A stretch of DNA of 64,000 nucleotides from positions 118,202 through 182,201 of the forward strand of contig JBBSNY010000006.1 of the NCBI GenBank assembly GCA_038260305.1. Direction: 5' to 3'. The notes below the pieces were generated by a model. That model was not told where the DNA came from. It ran no database searches and saw only the letters and a list, made by a program, of their open reading frames with translations. This document shows positions 1 to 7,804 of the stretch, one piece after another (position 1 is the stretch's first letter; each line of letters opens with the position of its first letter). The translations under genes and the position numbers were made by a program. The DNA is from CADCVQ01 sp038260305. Its GTDB lineage: Bacteria; Actinomycetota; Thermoleophilia; Solirubrobacterales; Solirubrobacteraceae.

Positions 1-741
1 GCGGACCGCGTCATCACGTGCTCGCACTACATGCGCGGGCATGTCGCCGACGTCTTCGCGATCGGCGAGGAGCGCATCACGGTGATCCCCAACGGCATCG
101 ACTGCGCGGACCTGCACCCCGTCGCCGACCTCGACGCGCTGCGCGCGCGCTTCGCCGCGCCCGAGCAGCGCCTCGTGCTGCTCGTCGGGCGGCTCGTCTA
201 CGAGAAGGGCTTTCAGCTCGCGCTGGATGCGATGCCGCAGGTCATCCGCCGCAGCGGACGGGTGCGCTTCCTCGTCGCCGGCTCGGGCACGCACGAGGCG
301 GAGCTGCGCAAGCAGGCGAGCCGCCTCGGCCTGACGCGCCACGGCACGTTCATGGGCTGGATCGGCGACGACGTCCTGCACTCGCTCTACCGGATCGCCG
401 ACCTGTGCGTGGTCCCCAGCATCTACGAGCCGTTCGGGCTCGTCGCGCTCGAGGCGATGGCGAGCGGCTGCCCGTGCATCGTCGCCGATACCGGGGGCCT
501 ACGCGAGGTCGTCCCGAACGCGGACGTCGGTCTGCGCTTCCGCTCGCGCAACCCGCGCGCGCTCGCGACGATGATGTCGCGCGTGCTCGACGACGGGGCG
601 CTTCGCGACGCGCTCGTCGAGGAGGCCTCGCGGCACGTGCTGAGCTTCGACTGGAACGACGTCGCGCGGCGGACGGCCACCGTCTACTCCGAGCTCGGCG
701 GCGGCGCGACGGGTGCGCGCGCGACGCTGCGCCCGGCCTGA
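1..741 (+). CDS. GT4-type glycosyltransferase, 5' end outside window
   Basis: This is the C-terminal part of a retaining glycosyltransferase of the GT-B fold, GT4/GT1 group, which transfers sugar from a nucleotide-sugar donor. The open frame already runs at base 1, so the N-terminal acceptor domain is missing only because the window starts here. Visible landmarks are the start of the C-terminal Rossmann domain (VIPNGID), the phosphate-binding stretch LVGRLVYEKG, and the E-x7-E donor-site motif in EPFGLVALE followed by a GLREVV stretch. The protein ends LRPA. The exact sugar and acceptor cannot be told. Capsule, glycogen and trehalose-type enzymes share this fold. Confidence 0.9.
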   Translation, partial: ADRVITCSHYMRGHVADVFAIGEERITVIPNGIDCADLHPVADLDALRARFAAPEQRLVLLVGRLVYEKGFQLALDAMPQVIRRSGRVRFLVAGSGTHEAELRKQASRLGLTRHGTFMGWIGDDVLHSLYRIADLCVVPSIYEPFGLVALEAMASGCPCIVADTGGLREVVPNADVGLRFRSRNPRALATMMSRVLDDGALRDALVEEASRHVLSFDWNDVARRTATVYSELGGGATGARATLRPA

Positions 742-1052
742 TCGCCGGCCCGGCAGATCCCGGCCGTCCCGGGCGGCCAGGCCGACGCAAACGCCGGGCG
801 ACGGACTGGCGCGCGTCAGCAGCAGCCCGATGTCGCGGACCGCTTGCTTTGAGCTGGTCGTCGGGCTCTCCGTCGAGCGAGGCGCGGACCATGCTCGCCC
901 GCTCATACTCAGCGTATCTGTGCGCTGTGCCAGGCAGCTACTTGACGCACCGTGCGCGATCTGGGACGTTCGCCCCGGCGAACCGCGCAATAGCGCTGCT
1001 ACGCTCGGACGATCGTCCGAGTTTCCGATATTCCTAGAAGGGTTGGCGCGTG
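742..1052. other. intergenic stretch, no gene seen
   Basis: About 310 bases lie between the glycosyltransferase stop and the next start. Open frames here lack a ribosome-binding site and protein-like composition. The only structured element is a perfect palindrome near its right end, listed separately. Confidence 0.5.
1004..1021. promoter_or_regulatory. 18-bp perfect palindrome, possible operator
   Basis: CTCGGACGATCGTCCGAG reads identically on both strands and ends 31 bases before the ATG at 1053. Perfect palindromes of this size just upstream of a start often bind dimeric regulators. The binding protein is unknown and the regulatory role is inferred. Confidence 0.45.
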
Positions 1053-1775
1053 ATGGCCACCCGCCGCGAGACGGACAACAACCCTGATGTGAGCGGCGGC
1101 GTCGAGACGATTCGGGATCTCGAGGCGTCGATCGCGCCGATGCTGCTCGATGTCGACCTGCGGGTGGAGACGCTCAGGGAGCTGGAACCCGAGGAGCGCG
1201 ACATCGCCATGCGCGCGATCCAGCACGCCTCGCGACTGCATCAGAGCACGGAATGGACCGAGGAGCAGCTGCTCGAGCGGCTCGGGTGCACGATGTCGGC
1301 CGCGCAGCTGTGCGATGTCCGGCTCCCTCGTCTCCAGCGCTGCGAGCACTTCCTCGGGCTCGTCGAACGTCTTGTCGGATGTGTCGACACGAAGCCCGAC
1401 CGGCGAGCCGTCGTGTTGGAGTGCGCGAAGCTGCTGCGGACCACGGGACGGGGCTCGCACGGGCTCGAAGAGGCGTTCGCGCGCGGGACTTTCTCCGCGA
1501 TCGATTACCTGGAGCTCGGCGAGATCTCCGCCGCGGGCTGCGCGGTGCGCGAGCAGGCCGGCACCGAGCGCGTGATCCCCAATCCCTACGCGTCGGCACC
1601 TCTCGTGCACATCAGTGCGCCGCGCTTAGGGATGTATCTCGATGGGCGGAGAGAGCTCCTCGGCGAGGCGAGGGTGTTCGATCGCATCGGTGCTCACATC
1701 CAGGGCTGCGCCGCATGTCGAAGCGCCTCTGAATATCGTCGTGCCAGTCACCAGGCGGGTTTCCTACACGGTTAG
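1053..1775 (+). CDS. uncharacterised protein with C-terminal H-x3-C-x2-C motif (paralogue A)
   Basis: I do not recognise this 240-residue protein as a named family. Its last about 130 residues are clearly related to the opposite-strand protein at 3105-3650. Shared blocks include VDT..DRRAVVL.C, YL.LGEISAA, NPYA, HISAPRL and a final VF.R..AH..GCAACR. The H-x3-C-x2-C ending preceded by a YLDGRRELL-like stretch resembles the zinc-finger motif of anti-sigma factors (zf-HC2), but no membrane segment follows. The ATG at 1053 is preceded by AGAAGGG at good spacing; GTG at 1050 is an alternative. The gene sits beside a polyol-dehydrogenase-like gene that its paralogue also borders, so the three probably form one functional unit. 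Confidence 0.7.
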   Translation: MATRRETDNNPDVSGGVETIRDLEASIAPMLLDVDLRVETLRELEPEERDIAMRAIQHASRLHQSTEWTEEQLLERLGCTMSAAQLCDVRLPRLQRCEHFLGLVERLVGCVDTKPDRRAVVLECAKLLRTTGRGSHGLEEAFARGTFSAIDYLELGEISAAGCAVREQAGTERVIPNPYASAPLVHISAPRLGMYLDGRRELLGEARVFDRIGAHIQGCAACRSASEYRRASHQAGFLHG

Positions 1776-1851
1776 ACGGTACGGCGCGTGAAGGGCGGGG
1801 CGTAGTCGGGAGGGGCAGCTTGTCTGGGCTATCGGCCCGCCGGAGGTGGTG

Positions 1852-3078
1852 TTGGTCGTGGCGCTAGTCGTGCATATCCATTTTGGCCCGGGCAGGCTCG
1901 GCCTCGGCCTGCTGGTGTGGTCCGGCCGAGCGGCCGGATTTGATGTGCACGTGGTCGCCTATCCTCATTCACCCGTAGACGAGGACACGGCCCTCGAGGT
2001 CGTCGTGCGCTCGCAGGACGGCACGGATGCGGTGCCGGTGACGCTCGATGTGGCGTCGACCTGTCGAGCGGCCGCCTTCGGCGAGCTCGGGCCGCCGGTT
2101 CGCCATGCGCTCGGCGCCGCCGAGCACGTCCTCATCACGACGGCCGTCACGACCGACGGAATCCCCGCGATCGCGGACCTGCTGCTCGCGGTCGCCGAGC
2201 AGCGCCCGCGCCGGCCGGGTGCGACGACGACGTTCATCGCGGGTGAGAACGATCCCGGCGAGTCGTTCGCAGGCCTCGTCGCGAACCTTCGAGCGCGCGG
2301 CGTTGACTGCCGGCGCACCATGGTCAACAGGATCTGCTTCGAGCCGGTGGAGTTGCGGCGACACGGCGCGAGGGTCGTACGCGCGGACTGCCTCGTCGAA
2401 TGGCTGATCGAAGGTCGACCGGACGGTCCGGCGCTGGCCGCCCTCGACGAGCTCGAGCACGTGCGCTTCGTCGAGGACATCGAGCCCTACGAGCTACGCA
2501 AGCGCTGGCTGGTCATCGGGGGTCATCTCGCGCTCGCGATCATGGCCCGCCTGCACAACTATGAGTGCCTCGACGTCGAGGCCGGTCAGCCAGGTCGCAG
2601 CGACTGGCTCGAGCGCCTTCACGCGGTGCTGATCCAGGCGTTGGAGAAGCGGTTCGCGCAACTGGAGGACAACGCCGCCTATGCGGCCAAGCATGTCGAG
2701 GCATGGGTGCGCCACGACGATCCCACGCGTCGGATCCTTCGGCGCCTCAAGCGCTTGAACCTCGTCGCGTTCCTTGAGGATCTGGATCGCAAGCTCGGTG
2801 AGGCGTTGGCCTCGGCGGATGTCGTGCGCGACGAGCGCTGGAGCGTGATCGAGGAGCTCTTCGAGGTGCTGCACCGCGTGCTGCGCAACGTCCAGCAGTA
2901 CGAGGACCTGGAGGAGGCGATGTGGTATCCGCAGCGGCTGAGGGCCGCTGACGAGGATGCCGTTCTCTACTACAAGCTCATGCTTGTCAGGCTCGTCGGC
3001 GGCGAGGTCGCAGGGCGGCGTGCAGCGGAGCTCGGCGAGGCATTCGCCGCCCACCGCGACGTACTCGGACAGGCCTGA
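1852..3078 (+). CDS. mannitol/polyol dehydrogenase-like protein with altered active site
   Basis: The roughly 408-residue protein resembles the long-chain mannitol-1-phosphate 5-dehydrogenase/mannitol dehydrogenase family. The N-terminal HFGPGRLGLGLL matches the family's HFGAGNIGRGF dinucleotide-binding loop. TTAVT, a GEND segment and VNRICFEP stand where the family has its central strand and VDRI motif. In the C-terminal domain the K-x5-N-x2-H active-site signature appears as KRWLVIGGH: lysine and histidine are kept but isoleucine replaces asparagine, so dehydrogenase activity is uncertain. GGAGG at 1842-1846 precedes the start; TTG 1852 or GTG 1858 are both plausible, while GTG 1846 overlaps the ribosome-binding site. 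It is flanked by two paralogues of unknown family. Confidence 0.7.
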   Translation: MVVALVVHIHFGPGRLGLGLLVWSGRAAGFDVHVVAYPHSPVDEDTALEVVVRSQDGTDAVPVTLDVASTCRAAAFGELGPPVRHALGAAEHVLITTAVTTDGIPAIADLLLAVAEQRPRRPGATTTFIAGENDPGESFAGLVANLRARGVDCRRTMVNRICFEPVELRRHGARVVRADCLVEWLIEGRPDGPALAALDELEHVRFVEDIEPYELRKRWLVIGGHLALAIMARLHNYECLDVEAGQPGRSDWLERLHAVLIQALEKRFAQLEDNAAYAAKHVEAWVRHDDPTRRILRRLKRLNLVAFLEDLDRKLGEALASADVVRDERWSVIEELFEVLHRVLRNVQQYEDLEEAMWYPQRLRAADEDAVLYYKLMLVRLVGGEVAGRRAAELGEAFAAHRDVLGQA

Positions 3079-3104
3079 GTCGGCGCCGACCGCCCGGCCG
3101 TCGC

Positions 3105-3650
3105 TCAGCGTGTCACGCGCGACGCCGCCAGTCTGCATGCTGCGCACCCCGCGACGTGCGCCTGCATGCGGCCGAAGACGCTCGCCCCGCCGATCAGGTC
3201 GCGACGGCCGGCGGCTAGCATCTGCAGGCGCGGGGCGCTGATGTGAATGACCGCCGCTCCCGCGTACGGGTTCGCGACCGCAGCCTCTGCCCCGATGTTC
3301 AGCAGCACGAGGTCGGCCGCCGCCGAGATCTCGCCGAGCCCGAGGTAGTGGATCGCCGTGAACCCGCCCTCCTCGAACGCTGCTTCGAGGCGACGCGAAT
3401 CGCGGTCTGCGAACGCCAGCAGGCGTGTACAGGCGAGCACCACGGCGCGACGGTCGGCCGCCGTGTCGACGTAGGCCACGAGACGAGCGACGAGCCGCAG
3501 GAAGTGCGTGGGGTCGAGGGGGCGTGCCGCGTCGATGCCGGCCGCTGCGGCCTCGACGGATCGAGTGGGCTTCACGGCGGTCGGGTCGTTCGCGTCACGG
3601 CGCGCCGATGCACGCGCGGATCGCGGGTCCGTCGGCGGTAGATGCACGCC
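3105..3650 (-). CDS. uncharacterised protein with C-terminal H-x3-C-x2-C motif (paralogue B)
   Basis: This 181-residue protein is the paralogue of 1053-1775, in opposite orientation and convergent with the dehydrogenase-like gene. The shared core covers roughly residues 45-175 and includes AYVDTAADRRAVVLAC, YLGLGEISAA, NPYAGAAVIHISAPRL and the terminal AHVAGCAACR. The N-terminal region differs from paralogue A and is low-complexity (Ala, Arg, Asp). The ATG at 3650 is chosen because AGGTGA precedes it by eight bases. The open frame extends further upstream without a good start. A zinc-binding, anti-sigma-like role is only a suggestion from the H-x3-C-x2-C ending. Confidence 0.65.
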   Translation of the reverse strand, partial: GVHLPPTDPRSARASARRDANDPTAVKPTRSVEAAAAGIDAARPLDPTHFLRLVARLVAYVDTAADRRAVVLACTRLLAFADRDSRRLEAAFEEGGFTAIHYLGLGEISAAADLVLLNIGAEAAVANPYAGAAVIHISAPRLQMLAAGRRDLIGGASVFGRMQAHVAGCAACRLAASRVTR

Positions 3651-3858
3651 CATGCGCAAGATCACCTGTTGGCCTATCGGTTCGAGATGGCCGTAAGCCG
3701 GATCGGGGCCGATCTCAACGAGGCGCGCTGGCCAAGTGATCGAGTTCGCACACATCCCATATAGATGGAACGCTACAGAATGCCCAAAGTCGTGCTCGAG
3801 CAAGCGTCCGCGGCCCGCCAAGCGGGAGTCTGCGGCGAACCCTGGTGCGAGACCGCGG

Positions 3859-4053
3859 CTACACGTCGGTCGGGGACTTCTGTCCCCAGCGACCGGCGTT
3901 CTTCTCGTCGTCGGCCTTCTCGCCGCGGCCGGAGACGATCGCGACGATGACGCCGACCGTGCCGACGGCCGGCAGCAGGACGGCGAACGCGAACAGGATC
4001 CCGAAGCTGTCCGTCCAGCCCTGGGAGAGGGCGATGAGCGCGTGTGACTGCAT
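3859..4053 (-). CDS. small single-span membrane protein
   Basis: A 64-residue open frame beginning MQSHALIALSQ holds one strongly hydrophobic span (FGILFAFAVLLPAVGTVGVI) followed by a charged tail with several lysines and glutamates. Topology would be N-out with a cytoplasmic tail. No family is recognised. The ribosome-binding site is weak, and the frame extends 15 codons further upstream. The real transmembrane pattern and codon bias support a gene; the function is unknown. Confidence 0.45.
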   Translation of the reverse strand: MQSHALIALSQGWTDSFGILFAFAVLLPAVGTVGVIVAIVSGRGEKADDEKNAGRWGQKSPTDV

Positions 4054-4115
4054 GTGGTCGGGAGAATACCCGCACTGAAGGCAGCCGGGTCGCCTCATCT
4101 AGGGTTGGTGCAACG

Positions 4116-4545
4116 ATGCACGGGGTCACCATCGTCACGACGGCGCTCGTGGTCGCGCTCGCGGGGACGGCGCACGCCCAGGCCGGCGACATCACCGCGA
4201 CGCCGAAGCCGAATGCGCCGAAGGCCGGATCGTGGCTGCACGTCGGCGTCCTCGGCAGCGCACCGAGCTCGGCGGCGCGCTGCCCGACTCGCTCGTGCTC
4301 GACCTGCAGCGCGGCTTCGCGCTTGACCTCGCGGCCGTCGGGAGGCGCTGCGGGCGCGACGTCGCCGCGATCGGCGGCTGCCCGGCCGCGAGCCGGATCG
4401 GCAGCGGTCGCGCGGTCGCGTCGGCGACCGGGATCTTCCTCGCCGACGTCCCGGTGACGATCGACGTCTTCCTCACCGATCCCGTCCAGCCCGGCCGACC
4501 TCGCCGGCGTCGCGCTCGAGGTGACGGCCTTCAACGACTCGCGCA
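4116..4545 (+). pseudogene. decayed secreted protein, two frameshifts
   Basis: The frame opens with a clear signal peptide (MHGVTIVTTALVVALAGTA, then HAQAG). After GSWLHVGVLGS the protein-like sequence jumps to another frame near 4260, giving LGGALPDSLVLDLQRGF, a cysteine, GCPAASRIGSGRA and FLADVPVTIDVFLTDPVQPG. Near 4495 it jumps again to the third frame as ADLAGVALEVTAFNDSRMG. Joined together the pieces read as one continuous secreted protein, of a type I recall from secreted proteins of this bacterial group. Two frame changes and a missing C-terminus make this a pseudogene, unless the window carries sequencing errors. Confidence 0.65.
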
Positions 4546-4875
4546 TGGGGACTGGACGTGCTTCAGAAGCCGATCCTGGCCGGAGCTGGTCTTGGCCGCG
4601 GGACTTCTGGTGGCGGCGATCTGGCGGGCGTTGGGCTGGGCATCGACGAGCGGCGTTGGCGCCGTGCCCCAGATGGCGGTCGCCGGCTGCCTTGTGGCGG
4701 CGGTGGTGATCGGTGGCCTGTGGATGCCCGGCTCGCCGAGCACAGCCCGGCTGAAAAGACAAGCGCGACGGTAGCCAAGCTGCAGCGCCTCGACGAGACG
4801 CGCAACAACCAGTTGTCGCGGCTCGCCACGGAGGTCCGTGCGCTGAGCACCGCCATCCGCAGGCGGGGCCCGTAG
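4546..4875 (+). pseudogene. probable remnant of a two-span membrane protein
   Basis: One frame reads two hydrophobic spans (PELVLAAGLLVAAIWRAL and VPQMAVAGCLVAAVVIGGLW). After a likely shift near 4750 another frame reads a helical, charged tail (AKLQRLDETRNNQLSRLATE, ending IRRRGP). Neither frame has a convincing start. The join could represent a small membrane protein with a cytoplasmic coiled tail, now broken. It lies immediately after the decayed secreted gene, so the whole 4.1-4.9 kb stretch looks degraded. Confidence 0.35.
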
Positions 4876-4921
4876 GCGGAGCCCGCCGGTGCGGGAGCGC
4901 CCCGCGCCTACCATCAGCGCA

Positions 4922-6028
4922 ATGGACTCCGCCGAGGCGTTGTCGGATGCCGTCCTCGCGATCGCCGCCGAGCACGCCGTGCAGGCTGTGCTGCAGAAGC
5001 TCGTCGATGCCGCGCGGGATCTCGCAGGGGCGACGTACGCGGCGATCGGCGTGCCCGACGGCGACGGCGGCTTCGGGCAGTTCATCACCTCGGGGATGAG
5101 CGACGAGCTCATCGCGTCGCTCGGCGAGCTGCCGCGCACGCACGGGCTGCTCGGCGCGATGCTCGAGCCCGACGCGATGCCCCAGCGCACGCTCGACATT
5201 CGCCGCGACTCCCGCTTCAGAGGCTGGTGGCCGAGGACGCACCCGTCTATGAGCTCGTTTCTCGGCGTGCCGATCGTCGCCCGCGGCGAGGTCGCGGGGG
5301 CCTTCTACCTGACGGATAAGGACGGCGGCTTCTCCGACGACGACCAGGCGCTGATAGAGACGTTCGCCGCCCATGCCGCGCTCGCGATCGAGAACGCGCG
5401 GCTGCACGAGCGCAGCCGCGAGCTGTCGATCGTCGAGGAGCGAAACCGGCTCGCCCGCGAGCTGCACGACGCCGTCACGCAGAAGCTCTTCGGCGTTGTC
5501 CTCGCGGCCGAGTCGGGCAGCGCCCTGCTCGAGCGCGACGTCGGCGCGGCGGCGCGCCAGCTCGCGCTTGTACGAGAGCTCGCCGGCGAGGCGATGTCCG
5601 AGCTGCGCGCGGTCATCGTCCACCTGCGCCCGCCGGCGATCGAGGCCGCGGGCCTCGCGGTCGCGCTCGCCAAGCACGTCGACGTGCTGCGCCACGTGCA
5701 CCGCCGCGCGATCGAGCTCGACGTCGAGGGCGAGCACGCGGCCCCCGCCCGGATCGAGACGGACATCTTCCGGATCGCCCAGGAGGCGCTGCACAACGCG
5801 CTGCGCCACGCCCATGCCGAGCGCATCGCGCTGCGCCTGCGCTGCGACGACGCGCGCGTCGAGCTGACCGTCAGCGACGACGGCATCGGCTTCGACGTCG
5901 AGCATGTGCGAGCGCGGCGGCTCGGCCTGACGACGATGGCCGAGCGCGCGCGTGCGATCGGCGGCGAGCTGCGCGTCGACTCGGTCCTCGGCGCCGGGAC
6001 GACCGTCGCGCTGGTGGTGGCGACGTGA
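4922..6028 (+). CDS. GAF-domain sensor histidine kinase, NarL/LiaS type
   Basis: This 368-residue protein is a soluble two-component sensor kinase. An N-terminal GAF domain covers about residues 15-165 (SSFLGVPIVARGEVAGAFYL and AHAALAIENARL are typical). It is followed by a HisKA_3 dimerisation domain with the phospho-acceptor histidine in RLARELHDAVTQ (His182 from this start), and a HATPase_c domain with N-box EALHNALRHA, DDGIGFD and a GAGTTV end. No transmembrane segment is present, so the signal is probably a cytoplasmic ligand or redox state. The ATG at 4922 fits the GAF start; the frame also opens at 4889. Its stop overlaps the response-regulator start (GTGA). Confidence 0.92.
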   Translation: MDSAEALSDAVLAIAAEHAVQAVLQKLVDAARDLAGATYAAIGVPDGDGGFGQFITSGMSDELIASLGELPRTHGLLGAMLEPDAMPQRTLDIRRDSRFRGWWPRTHPSMSSFLGVPIVARGEVAGAFYLTDKDGGFSDDDQALIETFAAHAALAIENARLHERSRELSIVEERNRLARELHDAVTQKLFGVVLAAESGSALLERDVGAAARQLALVRELAGEAMSELRAVIVHLRPPAIEAAGLAVALAKHVDVLRHVHRRAIELDVEGEHAAPARIETDIFRIAQEALHNALRHAHAERIALRLRCDDARVELTVSDDGIGFDVEHVRARRLGLTTMAERARAIGGELRVDSVLGAGTTVALVVAT

Positions 6029-6669
6029 TTTCGGTGCTCGTCGTCGACGACCACGCCGTCGTGCGCCAAGGCCTGCGTACGTTCCTCGAGCTGCAGGAGG
6101 ACATCGAGGTCGTCGGCGAGGCCGCGGACGGCGAGGCGGCGCTCGTGGCGGTCGCGGCCCTGATGCCCGATGTCGTGCTGATGGACCTCGTCATGCCGCG
6201 CCTGGACGGCGTCAGCGCGATCGAGCGGCTGCGGGCGCTCGCGCCGGCGACGCGGATCATCGTCCTGACGAGCTTCCTCGACGAGGACAAGGTCCTGCCG
6301 GCGGTGCGGGCCGGCGCCGCCGGCTACCTGCTCAAGGACGTCCAGCCCGCCGAGCTCGTGCGCGCGATCCGGATGGTCGATCGCGGCGAGGCGCTGCTGC
6401 ATCCCGCCGTCGCGGCGCGCATCATGGCGGAGATCGCCGGCGACGGCGCGCGCGCCGCAAGCCACGAGCTGCTGACCGCGCGCGAGCTCGAGGTCCTCGC
6501 GCTGCTCGCGCGCGGCCGCGCGAACAAGGCGATCGCCTTCGAGCTCGGCTGCGCGGAGAAGACCGTCAAGACGCACGTCGGCAACATCCTCGCCAAGCTC
6601 GGCGTGTCCGATCGCACGCAGGCGGCGCTGTACGCGGTGCGCGAGGGACTCGCCGGCGACGCCGCGTAG
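6025..6669 (+). CDS. LuxR/NarL-family response regulator
   Basis: The 214-residue protein has a receiver domain with acidic pair DD at 8-9, phospho-acceptor Asp54 (VLMDLVMP) and Lys104 (GYLLKD). A C-terminal LuxR helix-turn-helix follows at about 145-205 (LTARELEVLALLARG, ELGCAEKTVKTHVGNILAKL). It starts with GTG inside the kinase stop codon, so the two are translationally coupled and form one two-component system. Targets are unknown; nothing next to it is an obvious regulon member. Confidence 0.95.
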   Translation: MISVLVVDDHAVVRQGLRTFLELQEDIEVVGEAADGEAALVAVAALMPDVVLMDLVMPRLDGVSAIERLRALAPATRIIVLTSFLDEDKVLPAVRAGAAGYLLKDVQPAELVRAIRMVDRGEALLHPAVAARIMAEIAGDGARAASHELLTARELEVLALLARGRANKAIAFELGCAEKTVKTHVGNILAKLGVSDRTQAALYAVREGLAGDAA

Positions 6670-6778
6670 ATCTGCGGATCGGGCTGACGCTGCCGTCGGG
6701 ACGTGTGGCACCTATGTGTCTGCATGGGCAACAAATCTGCCACGGATGGGTCTCGCCGCGCGCGATACTGAGTCGCGC

Positions 6779-7213
6779 ATGGCCTTCGTCCCACCTGCCC
6801 GCCACCTGCTGCGCGCCAAAGATCTCGCCGACGCTCGCTACGCCGAGCCGCTGGACGTCGGCGACCTCGCCGCCGCCGCCGGCCTGTCGCGCGCGCACTT
6901 CAGTCGCGAGTTCCGGCGCGCGTTCGGCGAGTCGCCGCACGCGTACCTGCTGACGCGCCGCCTCGAACGCGCCGCGGCGCTCCTGCGCACGACCGACCAC
7001 TCGGTCGCCGACGTCTGCTTCTCGATCGGGCTGAGCAGCGTCGGCTCGTTCACGTCGAGCTTCACGCGCACGTTCGGCCAATCGCCGACGGCCTACCGCG
7101 GCTCGTTTCCGCCGGCCTCGCACATGGCCCGCGTGCCGGCCTGCATCGTGCGCGCCTACTCCCGTCCACAACGCCGCACGTTTGGAGAAGACAACGCCCC
7201 GGCGCCGCAATAG
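6779..7213 (+). CDS. AraC-family transcriptional regulator
   Basis: A 144-residue regulator consisting essentially of the AraC-type double helix-turn-helix. The first HTH is DVGDLAAAAGLSRAHFSREF and the second is SVADVCFSIGLSSVGSFTSS. The linking helix and the FGQSPTAYR signature follow. There is no ligand-binding domain. The start at 6779 (MAFVPPARHL) matches the short AraC proteins usually found next to VOC genes; the frame opens at 6716 without a better site. A VOC protein gene follows 42 bases downstream, the common AraC-VOC arrangement of actinobacteria, so this is probably its regulator. Confidence 0.9.
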   Translation: MAFVPPARHLLRAKDLADARYAEPLDVGDLAAAAGLSRAHFSREFRRAFGESPHAYLLTRRLERAAALLRTTDHSVADVCFSIGLSSVGSFTSSFTRTFGQSPTAYRGSFPPASHMARVPACIVRAYSRPQRRTFGEDNAPAPQ

Positions 7214-7255
7214 CTTGCCGATCACTGCTTCCAGCACCCCTCAGGAGGGACCACG

Positions 7256-7684
7256 ATGATCAAGCTCGCCAATGCACAGCTGTGGGTTCATGACCAGGAC
7301 GAGGCGCTCGCCTTCTACACCGACAAGCTCGGTTGGGAGGTCCGCTCGGACGTCACGATGCCCGAGATGGGCGACTTCCGCTGGCTCGCCGTCGGCCCCA
7401 CCGACCAGCCCGACATCGCGATCGTCCTGATGGCGATCCCGGGCGCGCCGATGTTCGAGGCCGAGACCGTCGAGCAGATCAAGGCGCTGATGGCCAAGGG
7501 CTGTGCCGGGGGCCTCTTCCTCACGACGGACGACTGCCAGGCCTCCTACGAGGAGCTCAGGTCCAAGGGCGTCGAGTTCTCCGAGCCGCCGGAGGATCGC
7601 CCGTACGGCGTCGATGCGGGCTTCCACGACCCGTCCGGCAACTCGTTCCGCCTGACGCAGGTCAAGGACTTCGCCTCGGTCTGA
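7256..7684 (+). CDS. VOC (glyoxalase/bleomycin-resistance fold) protein
   Basis: The 142-residue protein has the paired beta-alpha-beta-beta-beta modules of the vicinal oxygen chelate fold: N-terminal VHDQDEALAFYTDKLGWEVR and C-terminal PYGVDAGFHDPSGNSFRLTQ. The family includes glyoxalase I, dioxygenases and resistance proteins; the substrate cannot be assigned. AGGAGGG precedes the ATG at ideal spacing. It is paired with the AraC regulator upstream and followed by a terminator-like inverted repeat. Confidence 0.9.
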   Translation: MIKLANAQLWVHDQDEALAFYTDKLGWEVRSDVTMPEMGDFRWLAVGPTDQPDIAIVLMAIPGAPMFEAETVEQIKALMAKGCAGGLFLTTDDCQASYEELRSKGVEFSEPPEDRPYGVDAGFHDPSGNSFRLTQVKDFASV

Positions 7685-7696
7685 TCTGGCGCAGGA

Positions 7697-7745
7697 GGGG
7701 TTTGTCGATCTCCTCGCGCTCTGCGCGATCAGAACGACAAACCCC
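7697..7745 (+). terminator. long hairpin after VOC gene
   Basis: GGGGTTTGTCG at 7697-7707 is exactly complementary to CGACAAACCCC at 7735-7745. The loop contains GATC boxes and GC-rich repeats that can pair further. It begins 13 bases after the VOC stop and precedes a new transcription unit. There is no T-run, so this is a factor-assisted terminator or a transcript-end stabiliser. Confidence 0.55.
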
Positions 7746-7746
7746 C

Positions 7747-7760
7747 TGGTCCTAGGACCA
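7747..7760. promoter_or_regulatory. 14-bp perfect palindrome upstream of SDR gene
   Basis: TGGTCCTAGGACCA is a perfect palindrome centred about 50 bases before the SDR start at 7805. Its place between the terminator-like hairpin and the start suggests an operator for the 7805-9696 unit. No regulator is identified. Confidence 0.4.
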
Positions 7761-7804
7761 ATTGCCGATGGTGGGCGGGCGCGGGCGAACGTAGCGTGGC
7801 CGCA

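Noticed and set aside
3773..5905. A 710-codon minus-strand open frame opposite the histidine kinase
   Set aside because: Antisense shadow of a well-supported kinase gene, with arginine-rich low-complexity translation and no ribosome-binding site.
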